The notes: a model not told the origin generated them from the letters alone. A stretch of DNA of 64,000 bases from an uncultured Microbacterium sp. (GCF_900078385.1 NZ_FLQR01000010.1:1-64000); one strand, 5' to 3'. Positions 1 through 8,653 are shown, counted from the stretch's first letter. Numbers and translations: made by a program.

Positions 1-193
1 CCGCGAGCTCGACGTCGGCCTTCTTGCCGGCGGCGGCCTGCACGTAGACCTCGTTGGAGACCGGCTCGAGCACATCGAACGTGTCGCCGTCCACCGAGTC
101 GACGAACTGCCCGTCGATGTAGTGCTGGATGCGCGCAGGCAGGTCGGCGGGGACGTGGCGCCGGTCCAGGGCGGGGGCGGTGGTGTCGGTCAT
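1..193 (-). CDS. hpaE: 5-carboxymethyl-2-hydroxymuconate semialdehyde dehydrogenase-like (N-terminal part, cut by window edge)
   Basis: The first 64 codons of an aldehyde dehydrogenase run off the left edge. The start ATG at 193 follows a clear GGAGGTAA ribosome site. The N-terminus reads HYIDGQFVDS and then LEPVSNEVY, the opening typical of HpaE-type dehydrogenases, which oxidise the semialdehyde of the homoprotocatechuate meta-cleavage pathway to the diacid using NAD. The catalytic Cys and Glu lie outside the window. The gene follows the GntR and FAH-RraA genes on the same strand with a 22-bp gap, so it probably shares their transcript. The HpaE assignment rests on N-terminal similarity and context; another ALDH subfamily is possible. 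Confidence 0.6.
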   Translation of the reverse strand, partial: MTDTTAPALDRRHVPADLPARIQHYIDGQFVDSVDGDTFDVLEPVSNEVYVQAAAGKKADVELA

Positions 194-215
194 GGGGTTA
201 CCTCCAGGGACGGGA

Positions 216-905
216 TCAGAAGGCCGGGAGACCGAGGGTCTCGTCGGGGTGCTCGTGGATGAGGTAGGCGTCGAGGGTCGCCGAGCGGTGTCGGCGGGCG
301 GCCTTCTCGATCTCGCCGAGGGGCGCGCCCGTCTCGATGAGCTGCAGGATGTTCTCGTGCTCGCGCACGGACTCCTGCGCGCGGCCGGGGACGAAGCTGA
401 ACGTCGAGTCGCGCAGATGCCCGAGTCGCGCCCACTCCGCGTCGACGAGCTCGAGCATGCGGGGGTTCGCGCACTTGGCGAACAGGATCGCGTGGAACTG
501 CTGGTTCAGGGCCGTGAAGGCGCGCGGATCGAAGTCCTCGAGTCGCGCGATCATGCGCTCGTTGATCTGCCGCGCGCTGCGGATGTCGTCCGCCGTGAGG
601 CGGCGCGATGCCAGGGCGGTCGCGGTGCCCTCGAGGATCGAGAGGGCCTGCATGCTGAAGCGATACTGGGAGTCGTCGACCATGGACACGTGGGCGCCGA
701 CGTTCCGCTCGAACGTCACGAGTCCCTCGGCTTCGAGCTGGCGGATCGCCTCCCGCACGGGGACGACGCTCATGTCGAGCTCGTTCGCGATGGTGCCCAG
801 CACGAGGCGGTAGCCCGGTGTGAACTCCTGCCCCGCGATCCGGGCCCGGATCCAGTCGTAGGCGCGCTGCGACTTGCTCTGCGACGCCTGCGTCGTCTCG
901 GTCAT
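216..905 (-). CDS. GntR family regulator, FCD (FadR/VanR) subfamily
   Basis: A 229-residue DNA-binding regulator. An N-terminal winged helix (about residues 10-75, with PVREAIRQLEAEGLV) is followed by a helical FCD-type ligand domain (about 85-220). The ATG overlaps the TGA of the upstream FAH-RraA gene by 4 bases (ATGA), so the two are translationally coupled. The track's longer ORF into the FAH gene is a frame extension; the start at 905 gives a normal family length. FCD regulators usually sense small carboxylates and repress neighbouring catabolic genes. The TCGTATACGA-like palindromes at 2429, 4736 and 8640 are the natural candidate operators, by inference. Confidence 0.85.
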   Translation of the reverse strand: MTETTQASQSKSQRAYDWIRARIAGQEFTPGYRLVLGTIANELDMSVVPVREAIRQLEAEGLVTFERNVGAHVSMVDDSQYRFSMQALSILEGTATALASRRLTADDIRSARQINERMIARLEDFDPRAFTALNQQFHAILFAKCANPRMLELVDAEWARLGHLRDSTFSFVPGRAQESVREHENILQLIETGAPLGEIEKAARRHRSATLDAYLIHEHPDETLGLPAF

Positions 906-2398
906 CGGTTCTCCTCCCGGGCCTCGAAGCGGGCGCGCCACTCGGCGTTCATCGGGAACAGGCCGTGCACGGGGTGACCCGCGGCGACCTGCTCGGCGAT
1001 CCAGGCGTCCTCGTCCTCCTGGGCGAGGGCGGCGTCGGCGACCTCCTCGGCCAGCGCGGGCGGGATGACGATGACGCCGTCCGCGTCGCCGACGATGATG
1101 TCGCCGGGCTGCACCGTGGTGCCGCCGCACGCGATCGTGACGTCGAGGTCCCACGGCACGTGCTTGCGGCCGAGGACCGCCGGGTGCGCGCCGGAGGAGT
1201 AGACCGGGATGCCGACGGCGGCGACGGCGCCGGCATCCCGCACACCGCCGTCGGTGACGATGCCGGCGGCGCGCTGCGCGTGCGCACGGATGGCGAGGAC
1301 ATCGCCGAGGGTGCCCGAGCCGGTCTCTCCGCGGGCCTCGATGACGATGACCTCGCCCTCCTGCACCGCGTCGAACGCGCGCTTCTGCGCGTTGTAGCCG
1401 CCGCCGTGGCTGTCGAAGAGGTCTTCGCGGTTCGGGACGAAGCGCAGCGTCTTCGCGGTGCCGATGATCTTCCGGTCGGGATGGTTGCCGCGGACGCCGT
1501 CGATCGTGACGTTGTCGAGCCCGCGCTTGCGCAGCTGCTGCGACAGTCCGGCGACGGGCGTGCGCTCCAGCTTGGCGCGGAGCTCGGCCGAGAGCGCGGG
1601 CGCCGCGGCGGGCAGGCCCGCCGCCTCGCGCGATCCCCAGGCCTCTTCGCGCTGCGTGTCGTCGACGGCGGGGAGCGAGCCCAGGTCGGCGTCGAACGCG
1701 GGGCCCTCGCCCTGCGTCACCGTCGTGACGAGCCGTCCGGAGGTCGCGGCCGTCGCGGGGGAGTCGACCTCCACCTCGACGACGTCGCCGGGGACGATGA
1801 CCGACGAGCCGGCCGGGGTGCCGGTGAGGATGACGTCGCCGGTCTCGAGGGTGAAGTGCTGGGAGAGGTCGGCGACGAACTGCGCGAGCGGGAAGAGGAG
1901 GCCGGCGGTGTCGTCGTCCTGGACGAGGCGGCCGTTGACCCACGTGCGCACGCGGAGGGCGGCGGGATCCACGGTGCGCGCGTCGATGAGGTCGGGGCCG
2001 AGGGGGGTGAACCCGTCGCCGCCCTTGGAGCGCACGTTCGAGCCCTTGTCGTTCGCGCGCAGGTCGTAGAGGCCGAGGTCGTTCGCGGCGGTCACCCAGC
2101 CGACGTGACTCCAGGCCTCTGCGGCGGCGACGCGCTTGGCCGGGGTCCCGATGATGAGGGCGATCTCGCCCTCGAAGGCCAGCAGCTCGGTGCCGGCGGG
2201 ACGCTCGACGGTGCCGCCGGAGGCGGCGACCGAGCTGGATGACTTGAAGAAGTACGACGGTGCCGCCGGTCGCCGACCGCGCTGATCGGCGCGGGAGACG
2301 TAGCTCAGATGCACCGCGATGATCTTCCCGGGGCGAGCCGGGAGCGCGGCGTAACGCGGGTCCGCGGCATCCGGTCGGGTGTCGTTCTCGGTGGTCAT
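902..2398 (-). CDS. Fumarylacetoacetate hydrolase-family / RraA-family fusion protein (putative decarboxylase-aldolase)
   Basis: A 498-residue two-domain protein. Residues about 25-230 are FAH-like: FEGEIALIIG, a conserved NDLGLYDLR segment and GDVILTGTPAG. This fold includes HpaG, the decarboxylase/isomerase of homoprotocatechuate degradation. Residues about 290-490 are RraA-like: TDGGVRDAGAV and GDADGVIVIP. This fold includes metal-dependent 4-hydroxy-2-oxoacid pyruvate aldolases. The start at 2398 has a GAGGGA ribosome site; the track start further upstream would cross the divergent promoter. It overlaps the GntR gene by 4 bases. With HpaE and SSADH nearby, decarboxylation and aldol cleavage of one ring-cleavage product is a reasonable but unproven role. 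Confidence 0.8.
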   Translation of the reverse strand: MTTENDTRPDAADPRYAALPARPGKIIAVHLSYVSRADQRGRRPAAPSYFFKSSSSVAASGGTVERPAGTELLAFEGEIALIIGTPAKRVAAAEAWSHVGWVTAANDLGLYDLRANDKGSNVRSKGGDGFTPLGPDLIDARTVDPAALRVRTWVNGRLVQDDDTAGLLFPLAQFVADLSQHFTLETGDVILTGTPAGSSVIVPGDVVEVEVDSPATAATSGRLVTTVTQGEGPAFDADLGSLPAVDDTQREEAWGSREAAGLPAAAPALSAELRAKLERTPVAGLSQQLRKRGLDNVTIDGVRGNHPDRKIIGTAKTLRFVPNREDLFDSHGGGYNAQKRAFDAVQEGEVIVIEARGETGSGTLGDVLAIRAHAQRAAGIVTDGGVRDAGAVAAVGIPVYSSGAHPAVLGRKHVPWDLDVTIACGGTTVQPGDIIVGDADGVIVIPPALAEEVADAALAQEDEDAWIAEQVAAGHPVHGLFPMNAEWRARFEAREENR

Positions 2399-2412
2399 GA
2401 GCTCCCTCGCTC

Positions 2413-2441
2413 TTGCGTCGTATTCGAAATCGTATATGATC
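2413..2441 (+). promoter_or_regulatory. Promoter and GntR-type operator between FAH-RraA and MHS transporter
   Basis: On the plus strand TTGCGT (2413-2418) and TATGAT (2435-2440) form a -35/-10 pair 16 bp apart, facing the transporter. The -10 lies inside ATCGTATATGAT (2429-2440), a near-palindrome matching the exact TCGTATACGA sites at 4736 and 8640. On the minus strand TACGAT (2434-2429) is a plausible -10 for the FAH operon, so one bound repressor could close both promoters. The operator role is inferred. Confidence 0.55.
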
Positions 2442-2519
2442 GGCACGACCGAGGCAAGCACCGCTCGGTCGCCCACACCACAGACGACGTCGTCGACCTT
2501 GACACAGGAGTCATCCCAC

Positions 2520-3914
2520 ATGAGTGCAACCCCATCCTCCCGCCGGTCCGAGGGATTCACCCCGACCGGCACGATCGCCAGTCACGGTGACCGCCGCCGC
2601 GTCGTCTTCGCAACCGTCGTCGGCACGACCGTCGAGTGGTACGACTTCTTCCTCTACGCGTCCGCCGCCGGACTCGTCTTCGGGGCGCTGTTCTTCGAGC
2701 CGGCCGGCAAGGAGTTCGGGCAGATCCTGTCGTTCCTCACGGTCGGCATCAGCTTCCTGTTCCGCCCGCTCGGCGCGTTCCTGGCCGGTCACCTCGGCGA
2801 CCGCTACGGCCGCCGCCTCGTCCTGATGCTGACCCTCATCCTCATGGGCGTCGCGACGACGCTCGTCGGCCTCCTGCCGACGTACGCCGCGATCGGCATC
2901 GCCGCCCCGATCCTCCTCGTCTTCCTCCGCATCCTGCAGGGCATCTCGGCCGGCGGAGAGTGGGGCGGCGCCGTCCTCATGGCCGTCGAGCACGCACCCA
3001 AGGCCAAGCGCAGCCTCTTCGGCGCCTCCCCGCAGCTCGGTGTGCCCCTCGGCCTCCTGCTGGCGAGCGGCATGCTGGGCCTCATGGCCCTCATCGCGCC
3101 GGGCGACGCGTTCCTCGAGTGGGGCTGGCGTGTGCCGTTCCTGCTGAGCTTCGTGCTCATCCTCATCGGCTACTACGTGCGCCGGAAGGTCGAGGAGAGC
3201 CCCGTCTTCCTCGAGCTCGCCGAGCGCAAGGAGAAGAGCCGGATGCCGATCGTGCAGCTCTTCCGCAAGCACGCGCTGCTCGTGATCATCGCTGCCTTCG
3301 TCTTCGCGGGCAACAACGCCGCCGGCTACATGACGACGGGCGGCTACATCCAGCGGTACGCCACCGACCCCGAGGGGCCCGTGGGCCTCGCCACCGCCGA
3401 CATCCTCGGCGCCGTGACGATCTCCGCCCTCTCGTGGCTGGTCTTCACCTGGCTGGCCGGCTGGACCGGTGACAAGATCGGCCGGCGCAACACGTACATC
3501 ATCGGCTGGGCGCTGCAGCTCGTCGGCGTCATCGCGCTGTTCCCGCTCGTCAACACCGGCGACATCGGCCTGCTGACCCTGGGGCTCGTTATCCTCACGG
3601 CCGGTCTCGGCTTCACCTACGGACCGCAGGCGGCGCTCTACGCGGAGCTCTTCCCCGCCAGCATCCGCTTCTCCGGCGTCTCGATCTCGTACGCGATCGG
3701 CGCGATCCTCGGCGGCGCGTTCGCCCCCACCATCGCGACCGCTCTCGTGCAGGCCACCGGGACGACCGCGTCGGTCACCTGGTACCTGGTCGGCATGACG
3801 CTCCTCGGGCTCATCGCGACGCTGCTGCTGCGCGACCGCAGCGGGATCCCGCTCGGCCCGGACCACGAGGAGGAGCAGGCGCAGAGCCCCATCTACGGGG
3901 TCGCGAAGGCCTGA
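2520..3914 (+). CDS. MFS transporter, metabolite:H+ symporter (MHS/ShiA-ProP type)
   Basis: A 464-residue membrane transporter with about 12 hydrophobic segments. Family marks are EWYDFFLYA in the first helix, the GDRYGRR loop between helices 2 and 3, and RILQGISAGGEWGGA around helix 5. The ATG at 2520 is preceded by AGGAG; the track's earlier start lies in the divergent promoter. MHS proteins import carboxylates with protons. Its position, divergent from FAH-RraA and under the same palindrome, suggests uptake of the aromatic acid degraded by the cluster. The substrate cannot be read from the sequence. Confidence 0.85.
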   Translation: MSATPSSRRSEGFTPTGTIASHGDRRRVVFATVVGTTVEWYDFFLYASAAGLVFGALFFEPAGKEFGQILSFLTVGISFLFRPLGAFLAGHLGDRYGRRLVLMLTLILMGVATTLVGLLPTYAAIGIAAPILLVFLRILQGISAGGEWGGAVLMAVEHAPKAKRSLFGASPQLGVPLGLLLASGMLGLMALIAPGDAFLEWGWRVPFLLSFVLILIGYYVRRKVEESPVFLELAERKEKSRMPIVQLFRKHALLVIIAAFVFAGNNAAGYMTTGGYIQRYATDPEGPVGLATADILGAVTISALSWLVFTWLAGWTGDKIGRRNTYIIGWALQLVGVIALFPLVNTGDIGLLTLGLVILTAGLGFTYGPQAALYAELFPASIRFSGVSISYAIGAILGGAFAPTIATALVQATGTTASVTWYLVGMTLLGLIATLLLRDRSGIPLGPDHEEEQAQSPIYGVAKA

Positions 3915-3926
3915 ACCGCGGACGAT

Positions 3927-3965
3927 CCGAGGGACCGCGACGCCGCCCGCGTCGCGGTCCCTCGG
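3927..3965. terminator. Bidirectional terminator hairpin
   Basis: A perfect 17-bp inverted repeat (CCGAGGGACCGCGACGC and its complement) with a 5-base loop sits between the convergent MHS transporter and IclR genes. There is no strong T tract, as is common in high-GC actinobacteria. It probably ends both transcripts. Confidence 0.85.
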
Positions 3966-3969
3966 CGTC

Positions 3970-4689
3970 TCAGCCCTCGAGGGCCTCGCGGATGGCGGTG
4001 GCCGACCGGTGCAGGCGTGCCGCGATGTCGGCCGGGGCGGGGGCGCCGCCCACGTGCACGACCGCGATCGCGGCGGGGCGCGTCCCGCCGCGCAGGCGCA
4101 GCGGCACGGAGACCGCCTGCACCGTCGGGATCACCTCGTCGTGGCTCGTGGCGTAGCCGCGGTCGGCGGCCTCGGCGATCTCGGCGCGGAGACGGTCGTC
4201 CACCTCGACGGGCCACTCGCTCGGAGGGAGGGTGGAGAGGATGGCCTTGCTGGGGGCGCCGACCGTGATGGGATGCCGCGCGCCGGGACGCTGCGCGACC
4301 GACGCGACCGCGTGCCGCGGCTCGACGCTCGCGAGCGTGATGCACTCGTCGCGGTCGAGGATCGCGAGGAAGCACGTCATCCCGAGCTCGTTGGCGACCG
4401 CGGTGAGCTCGGGGAGGGCCTCGGACTGGAGGTCGGGGGCGACCCCGGCCGCCAGCGCGGCCATCCGCGCGCCCAGCGCCAGCCGCCCGCCCGAGTCGCG
4501 GGACACCAGCGCATGGCCCTCGAGCGTCCGCACGAGGCGATAGGCGATGGAGCGGTGCACGCCGATGCGGCGGGCCACCTCGTCGATCGTGACCGGCTCC
4601 CGTGCGTCGGCGAGGATCTCCAGGATCCGGATGCCGCGGCTCAGTGTCTGGGATGCCGGCGCCTCCGCGGGTGTGCTGCGTTCGGCCAT
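3970..4689 (-). CDS. IclR family transcriptional regulator
   Basis: A 239-residue regulator with an N-terminal winged helix (about 15-75; VTIDEVARRIGVHRSIAYRL) and a C-terminal IclR effector domain (about 80-235). I chose the ATG at 4689 over 4695 because GAAAGGA then sits 6 bases upstream. It is divergent from the flavoprotein hydroxylase gene, and two 15-bp IclR-like palindromes lie between them. IclR proteins often control aromatic-acid genes in answer to the substrate. Control of the hydroxylase and of itself is the likely role; the effector is unknown. Confidence 0.85.
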   Translation of the reverse strand: MAERSTPAEAPASQTLSRGIRILEILADAREPVTIDEVARRIGVHRSIAYRLVRTLEGHALVSRDSGGRLALGARMAALAAGVAPDLQSEALPELTAVANELGMTCFLAILDRDECITLASVEPRHAVASVAQRPGARHPITVGAPSKAILSTLPPSEWPVEVDDRLRAEIAEAADRGYATSHDEVIPTVQAVSVPLRLRGGTRPAAIAVVHVGGAPAPADIAARLHRSATAIREALEG

Positions 4690-4735
4690 CGGCATCCTTT
4701 CGCTCGCTCAGCGCCCCTTGCGGGGGATCGAGCGG

Positions 4736-4747
4736 TCGTATACGATC
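4736..4747. promoter_or_regulatory. GntR-type palindrome TCGTATACGATC overlapping hydroxylase -10
   Basis: TCGTATACGA is a perfect 10-bp palindrome matching the sites at 2429 and 8640. It overlaps TACGAT (4741-4746), a good -10 for the hydroxylase gene. This promoter would therefore answer to the cluster's GntR regulator as well as the IclR protein. This is inference from the repeated motif. Confidence 0.5.
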
Positions 4748-4748
4748 T

Positions 4749-4783
4749 GTTCAATAGTAGAACGGTGCGTTCGAATATAGAAC
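4749..4783. promoter_or_regulatory. Tandem IclR-type operator boxes
   Basis: Two 15-bp boxes, GTTCAATAGTAGAAC (4749-4763) and GTTCGAATATAGAAC (4769-4783), share GTTC-N7-GAAC arms and an A/T-rich centre. They start exactly 20 bp apart, so they face the same side of the helix. They lie just downstream of the hydroxylase -10, a position suited to repression by the divergent IclR protein. Confidence 0.65.
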
Positions 4784-4838
4784 ACGCCGATCGAAACCAC
4801 AACCCTCGACGACGCAGCCGAGGAAAGGATCGACGACG

Positions 4839-6725
4839 ATGCAGTTCCACCACCACGGGTACATCTCGGCAGACCCCCGTCTCCGTCCCGCCGCCGGCAC
4901 CGGGATCGACCGCCCCGCCGACCTGCCCGACGAGATCGACGTGCTCGTCGTCGGCTCCGGGCCCGCCGGCATGCTCCTCGCCGCCCAGATGTCGCAGTAC
5001 CCCAGCGTGACGACCCGCCTCATCGAGCGCCGCGACGGGCGCCTCGCGATCGGCCAGGCCGACGGGATCCAGGCGCGCAGCGTGGAGACCTTCCAGGCGT
5101 TCGGGTTCGCGCAGCGGATCATCGCGGAGGCCTACCGGATCACCGAGATGAACTTCTGGGCGCCCGACCCCGCGGACTCCTCGAAGATCATCCGCACGGC
5201 GCGCGCCGAGGACGACCCGCACGGCATCAGCGAGTTCCCCCATCTCATCGTGAACCAGGCGCGGGTCCTCGACTACTTCGCCGAAGTCGCCGTCGACTCT
5301 CCCGCTCGCATCACGCCCGACTACGGCATCGAGTTCGTGGGCCTCACGGTCGGCGAGGGCGAGTTCCCCGTCGAGGTCGTCGTTCGTTACGTCGCGGGCG
5401 AGCGCGCCGGCGAGGAGCGGACGGTCCGAGCCAAGTACGTCGTCGGCTGCGACGGCGCCCGGAGCCGGGTGCGGGAGGCCATCGGGCGCAAGCACATCGG
5501 CGGGCAGTCCCAGCACGCGTGGGGCGTCATGGACGTCCTCGCCGTGACCGATTTCCCCGACATCCGCACGAAGTGCGCCATCACGTCGCGGGCCGGGAGC
5601 ATCCTGCACATCCCGCGCGAGGGCGGCTACCTCTTCCGCATGTACGTCGACCTCGGGGAGGTGCCCGAGGGGGACAACGGCCATGTGCGTGCGACTCCGC
5701 TGGACACGATCATCGCGAAGGCGAACGACATCCTCACGCCGTACACGCTCGACGTGAAGGACGTCGCGTGGTGGTCGGTGTACGAGGTCGGGCACCGTGT
5801 CACCGACAAGTTCGACGACGTCGAGCCCGGCGCCGATCACGCACCGCACGTCTTCATCTGCGGCGACGCCTGCCACACCCACTCGGCGAAGGCCGGGCAG
5901 GGCATGAACGTGTCGATGCAGGACGGGTTCAACCTCGGCTGGAAGCTCGGCGCCGTGCTCACCGGCCAGGCGCCGGAGAGTCTCCTGGAGACCTACTCGG
6001 CCGAACGCCAGGTCATCGCGCAGAACCTCATCGACTTCGACAAGGAGTGGTCGAGCCTCATGGCCAAGAAGCCGGAGGAGTTCTCCAGCCCCGAGGAGCT
6101 CGCGGAGTTCTACACGTCGACGGCGGAGTTCCCCGCGGGATTCATGACGCAGTACACGCCGTCGATGATCGTCGGAGAGGCCGTGGACCAGGACCTGGCG
6201 ACCGGCTTCCCGATCGGCAAGCGGTTCAAGTCGCACCCCGTCGTGCGCATCGCCGACACGGTCCCCGCGCACCTCGGCCACCACGCGCGCGCGGACGGAC
6301 GCTGGCGCATCTACGCTTTCGCCGACCGCGACGCCACGGCGCTGCGGTCCTGGGCGGAGTGGCTCGCGACGGCGCCGGACTCGCCGCTGCACACGTACAC
6401 CCCTGCGGGGACCGACCCGGACAGCGTGTTCGACGTGAAGGCGATCTATCAGCAGGACCACGCCGAGGTCGAGGTCGGCGACATCCCGCCCGTCTTCCTG
6501 CCGCGCGTGGGACCGTTCGAGCTCATCGACTACGAGAAGATCTACGCCGCCGAACCCTCCGACGACATCTTCGAGGCCCGCGGGGTCGATCGCGGCGGCG
6601 CCGTCGTCGTCGTCCGCCCGGACCAGTACGTCGCGCACGTGCTGCCGCTGTCGGCGACCGAGGAGCTGGCGGCGTTCTTCGCGCAGAGCATGCTCCCCGC
6701 CCGCGCCTCCGCCGCAGTGGTCTGA
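4839..6725 (+). CDS. FAD-dependent aromatic monooxygenase (3-hydroxybenzoate 4-monooxygenase / phenol hydroxylase type)
   Basis: A 628-residue class A flavoprotein hydroxylase. Visible are the dinucleotide motif GSGPAG (39-44), the DG motif GCDGARSRVRE, the GD motif ICGDACHTHSAKAGQG (around 342), and a C-terminal thioredoxin-like extension of about 160 residues as in MobA and phenol hydroxylase. Length and the MQFHHHGY start agree with the MobA type, which ortho-hydroxylates a phenolic acid with NADPH and O2. A good AGGAAAGGA ribosome site precedes the ATG. The cluster suggests it makes the catechol for ring cleavage; 3-hydroxybenzoate, a hydroxyphenylacetate or another phenol could be the substrate. 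Confidence 0.75.
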   Translation: MQFHHHGYISADPRLRPAAGTGIDRPADLPDEIDVLVVGSGPAGMLLAAQMSQYPSVTTRLIERRDGRLAIGQADGIQARSVETFQAFGFAQRIIAEAYRITEMNFWAPDPADSSKIIRTARAEDDPHGISEFPHLIVNQARVLDYFAEVAVDSPARITPDYGIEFVGLTVGEGEFPVEVVVRYVAGERAGEERTVRAKYVVGCDGARSRVREAIGRKHIGGQSQHAWGVMDVLAVTDFPDIRTKCAITSRAGSILHIPREGGYLFRMYVDLGEVPEGDNGHVRATPLDTIIAKANDILTPYTLDVKDVAWWSVYEVGHRVTDKFDDVEPGADHAPHVFICGDACHTHSAKAGQGMNVSMQDGFNLGWKLGAVLTGQAPESLLETYSAERQVIAQNLIDFDKEWSSLMAKKPEEFSSPEELAEFYTSTAEFPAGFMTQYTPSMIVGEAVDQDLATGFPIGKRFKSHPVVRIADTVPAHLGHHARADGRWRIYAFADRDATALRSWAEWLATAPDSPLHTYTPAGTDPDSVFDVKAIYQQDHAEVEVGDIPPVFLPRVGPFELIDYEKIYAAEPSDDIFEARGVDRGGAVVVVRPDQYVAHVLPLSATEELAAFFAQSMLPARASAAVV

Positions 6726-6744
6726 CCGGGGCGGAGGAGCTCGA

Positions 6745-8397
6745 TCAGGAGTTCACGCGGATGATCTCCTGCTGGTACGGCGCGACCACCGACGTCGAGA
6801 CGCGGCAGTCGAGCATCAGGAACGGGCGATCGGATGCCGGGAGCTCGGCCCAGCGCGCGAGTGCGTCGAGGTCGTCGAGCGTCCGCACGACGACGCCCTC
6901 CGCGCCGACGGCGCGGGCGAGTCCCGCGAAGTCGACCTCGGGGATGAGCATCGGCTCGCGGGCGAGGCCCTGGAGTCCGTACAGGTTGACCTCGGCGCCG
7001 TAGGCGGCGTCGTTCCAGACGACCGCGAGCCCCCGGCCGCCCGCGACGCGGACGGCCGACTCGAGGTCGGCGAGGGCCATGAGCCCGCCGCCGTCGCCCG
7101 TCGTGAGCACGACGGTCGATGTCGGCTTGGCGAGCGCGGCGCCCGGCACCGACGGGAACCCGAGTCCGATGGACTGGTACGCCGTGCCGACCATGATCAT
7201 CCGGTCCGGTGACGCCACGGGCCAGTACATGTTCGCCCAGCCGATGAAGTGCCCGCCGTCGGAGACGACGACGCGGTCCGCGGGGAGCAGTTCGCCGATC
7301 CGCGTCGCGACCGAACGCGGGTCGAGGCGACCGTCGTCGGCGAGGTCGTCGCCGCGCTCCTGGGCGCGCAGCGGCGCGATCTCGATGCTCTCCCGCCACC
7401 CGCTGGATTGCGTGCCCCCCTCGACGAGAGCGTCGACGATCGCACGGGCGGCGACGGCGGCGTCGGCGCGGAGGAAGCGCCCGACGTGCGCGTGGGTGGC
7501 CGCCGGCGCTGTATCGATCTGCACGACGTGGGTGCCCGGCGCGAAGAGGTCGCCGAAGCGCATCGTGAACTGGTTGAGCGACGCGCCGAAGATCACCGCG
7601 ACGTCGGCCTCGCGGACGAGCTCCATGGCGCCCTCGGCACCGAAGCCCCCGGTGACGCCCAGGTCGAACTCGGTGCGCGGGAAGACGCCGCGGCCGAGGG
7701 CCGTGGAGGCCGTCACGGCGCCGGTCAGGTCGGCGAGGGCCCCGAGCGCCTCGCCGGCGCCGGAGATCCACGCGCCGTGGCCGGCGAGGAGGAACGGCTT
7801 CTTCGCGCCGGCCAGTGCGCGCGCGAGGTCGGCGACGGCAGCGCGCGCGAACGGCGTCGCGGGCGCGAGCGGGGCCGGCAGCCGCGGATTGGGCGCGGCC
7901 GGGACGGGCCCGGCGTCGAGCTTCGCGACGTCGTAGGGGATCGCCAGCACGGTCGGCACCCGGTAGCTGAGCGCGTGCTCGATCGCGATGGCGGTGGTGG
8001 CCGCCGCATCCGCCCGCCCGACCGTGTAGGTGCGGGCGCCGACCGCCGACGCCAGCGCGATCTGATCGACATCCCACGGCCGCGGGCCGGAGGTCGGTTC
8101 GTCGCCGACCACGAGGATCAGGGGCACGCGTGCCTGCACCGCCTCGGCCAGCGCCGTCAGCGTGTTCGTGAAGCCGGCGCCGTACGTCGCGGTCGCCGCG
8201 GCGAGCCCGCCGCCCGCGCGGTGATAGGTGTCGGCGGCGACGACACCGCCCGCCTCGTGGCGCATCGCCGTGAACGCGACGTCGGTGGAGCGCTCGAGCG
8301 CATCGAGGAAGTACGCGTTCCCGTTGCCCATCACCCCGAAGACGTGGTCGATGTGGCGCGCGAGGGTGTGGGCGACGTGCGCGGAGACGGTGGGCAC
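6745..8397 (-). CDS. Thiamine diphosphate-dependent enzyme (acetolactate synthase / benzoylformate decarboxylase superfamily)
   Basis: A 550-residue ThDP enzyme in the usual three-domain order. The catalytic Glu is in RHEAGGV (E48), and the cofactor motif runs from GDGGGLMAL to WND near residue 430. The GTG start at 8397 has GGAGG 7 bases upstream. It converges on the hydroxylase gene with a 19-bp gap and is divergent from the dehydrogenase at 8696. Members decarboxylate or carboligate 2-oxoacids. In this cluster an aryl-glyoxylate or aryl-pyruvate decarboxylase is a fair guess, but the substrate is not shown. Confidence 0.7.
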   Translation of the reverse strand: MPTVSAHVAHTLARHIDHVFGVMGNGNAYFLDALERSTDVAFTAMRHEAGGVVAADTYHRAGGGLAAATATYGAGFTNTLTALAEAVQARVPLILVVGDEPTSGPRPWDVDQIALASAVGARTYTVGRADAAATTAIAIEHALSYRVPTVLAIPYDVAKLDAGPVPAAPNPRLPAPLAPATPFARAAVADLARALAGAKKPFLLAGHGAWISGAGEALGALADLTGAVTASTALGRGVFPRTEFDLGVTGGFGAEGAMELVREADVAVIFGASLNQFTMRFGDLFAPGTHVVQIDTAPAATHAHVGRFLRADAAVAARAIVDALVEGGTQSSGWRESIEIAPLRAQERGDDLADDGRLDPRSVATRIGELLPADRVVVSDGGHFIGWANMYWPVASPDRMIMVGTAYQSIGLGFPSVPGAALAKPTSTVVLTTGDGGGLMALADLESAVRVAGGRGLAVVWNDAAYGAEVNLYGLQGLAREPMLIPEVDFAGLARAVGAEGVVVRTLDDLDALARWAELPASDRPFLMLDCRVSTSVVAPYQQEIIRVNS

Positions 8398-8636
8398 GGA
8401 AGAACCTCCGGAGACAGGACGGATGCGGGGAGCCGTATGTGTCTCGCGCGTCCGGTCCCGTGCGGATGCGACGTCGCATCACGCGAGCCGGGACGGCTGC
8501 GTGCCCATTTTTCGAGCACCGGCGGGCCTCAGGCCGTGCCGGACGGTCCGAGTATACGGGCGGGCCGCGCGGGTGCACGCGCCGCGTCATCGGGGCGCGC
8601 GTGAGGCGACGCTCGACGGACGCCACCCGGGCGACG

Positions 8637-8653
8637 TAGGATCGTATACGATC
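8637..8653 (+). promoter_or_regulatory. Promoter -10 with GntR-type palindrome upstream of SSADH
   Basis: GATCGTATACGATC (8640-8653) is a perfect 14-bp palindrome and the best copy of the motif seen at 2429 and 4736. The -10 TAGGAT (8637-8642) overlaps its left edge, a classic repressor arrangement. A weaker partial match, GTATACG at 8552-8558, lies toward the divergent ThDP gene. Confidence 0.55.
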
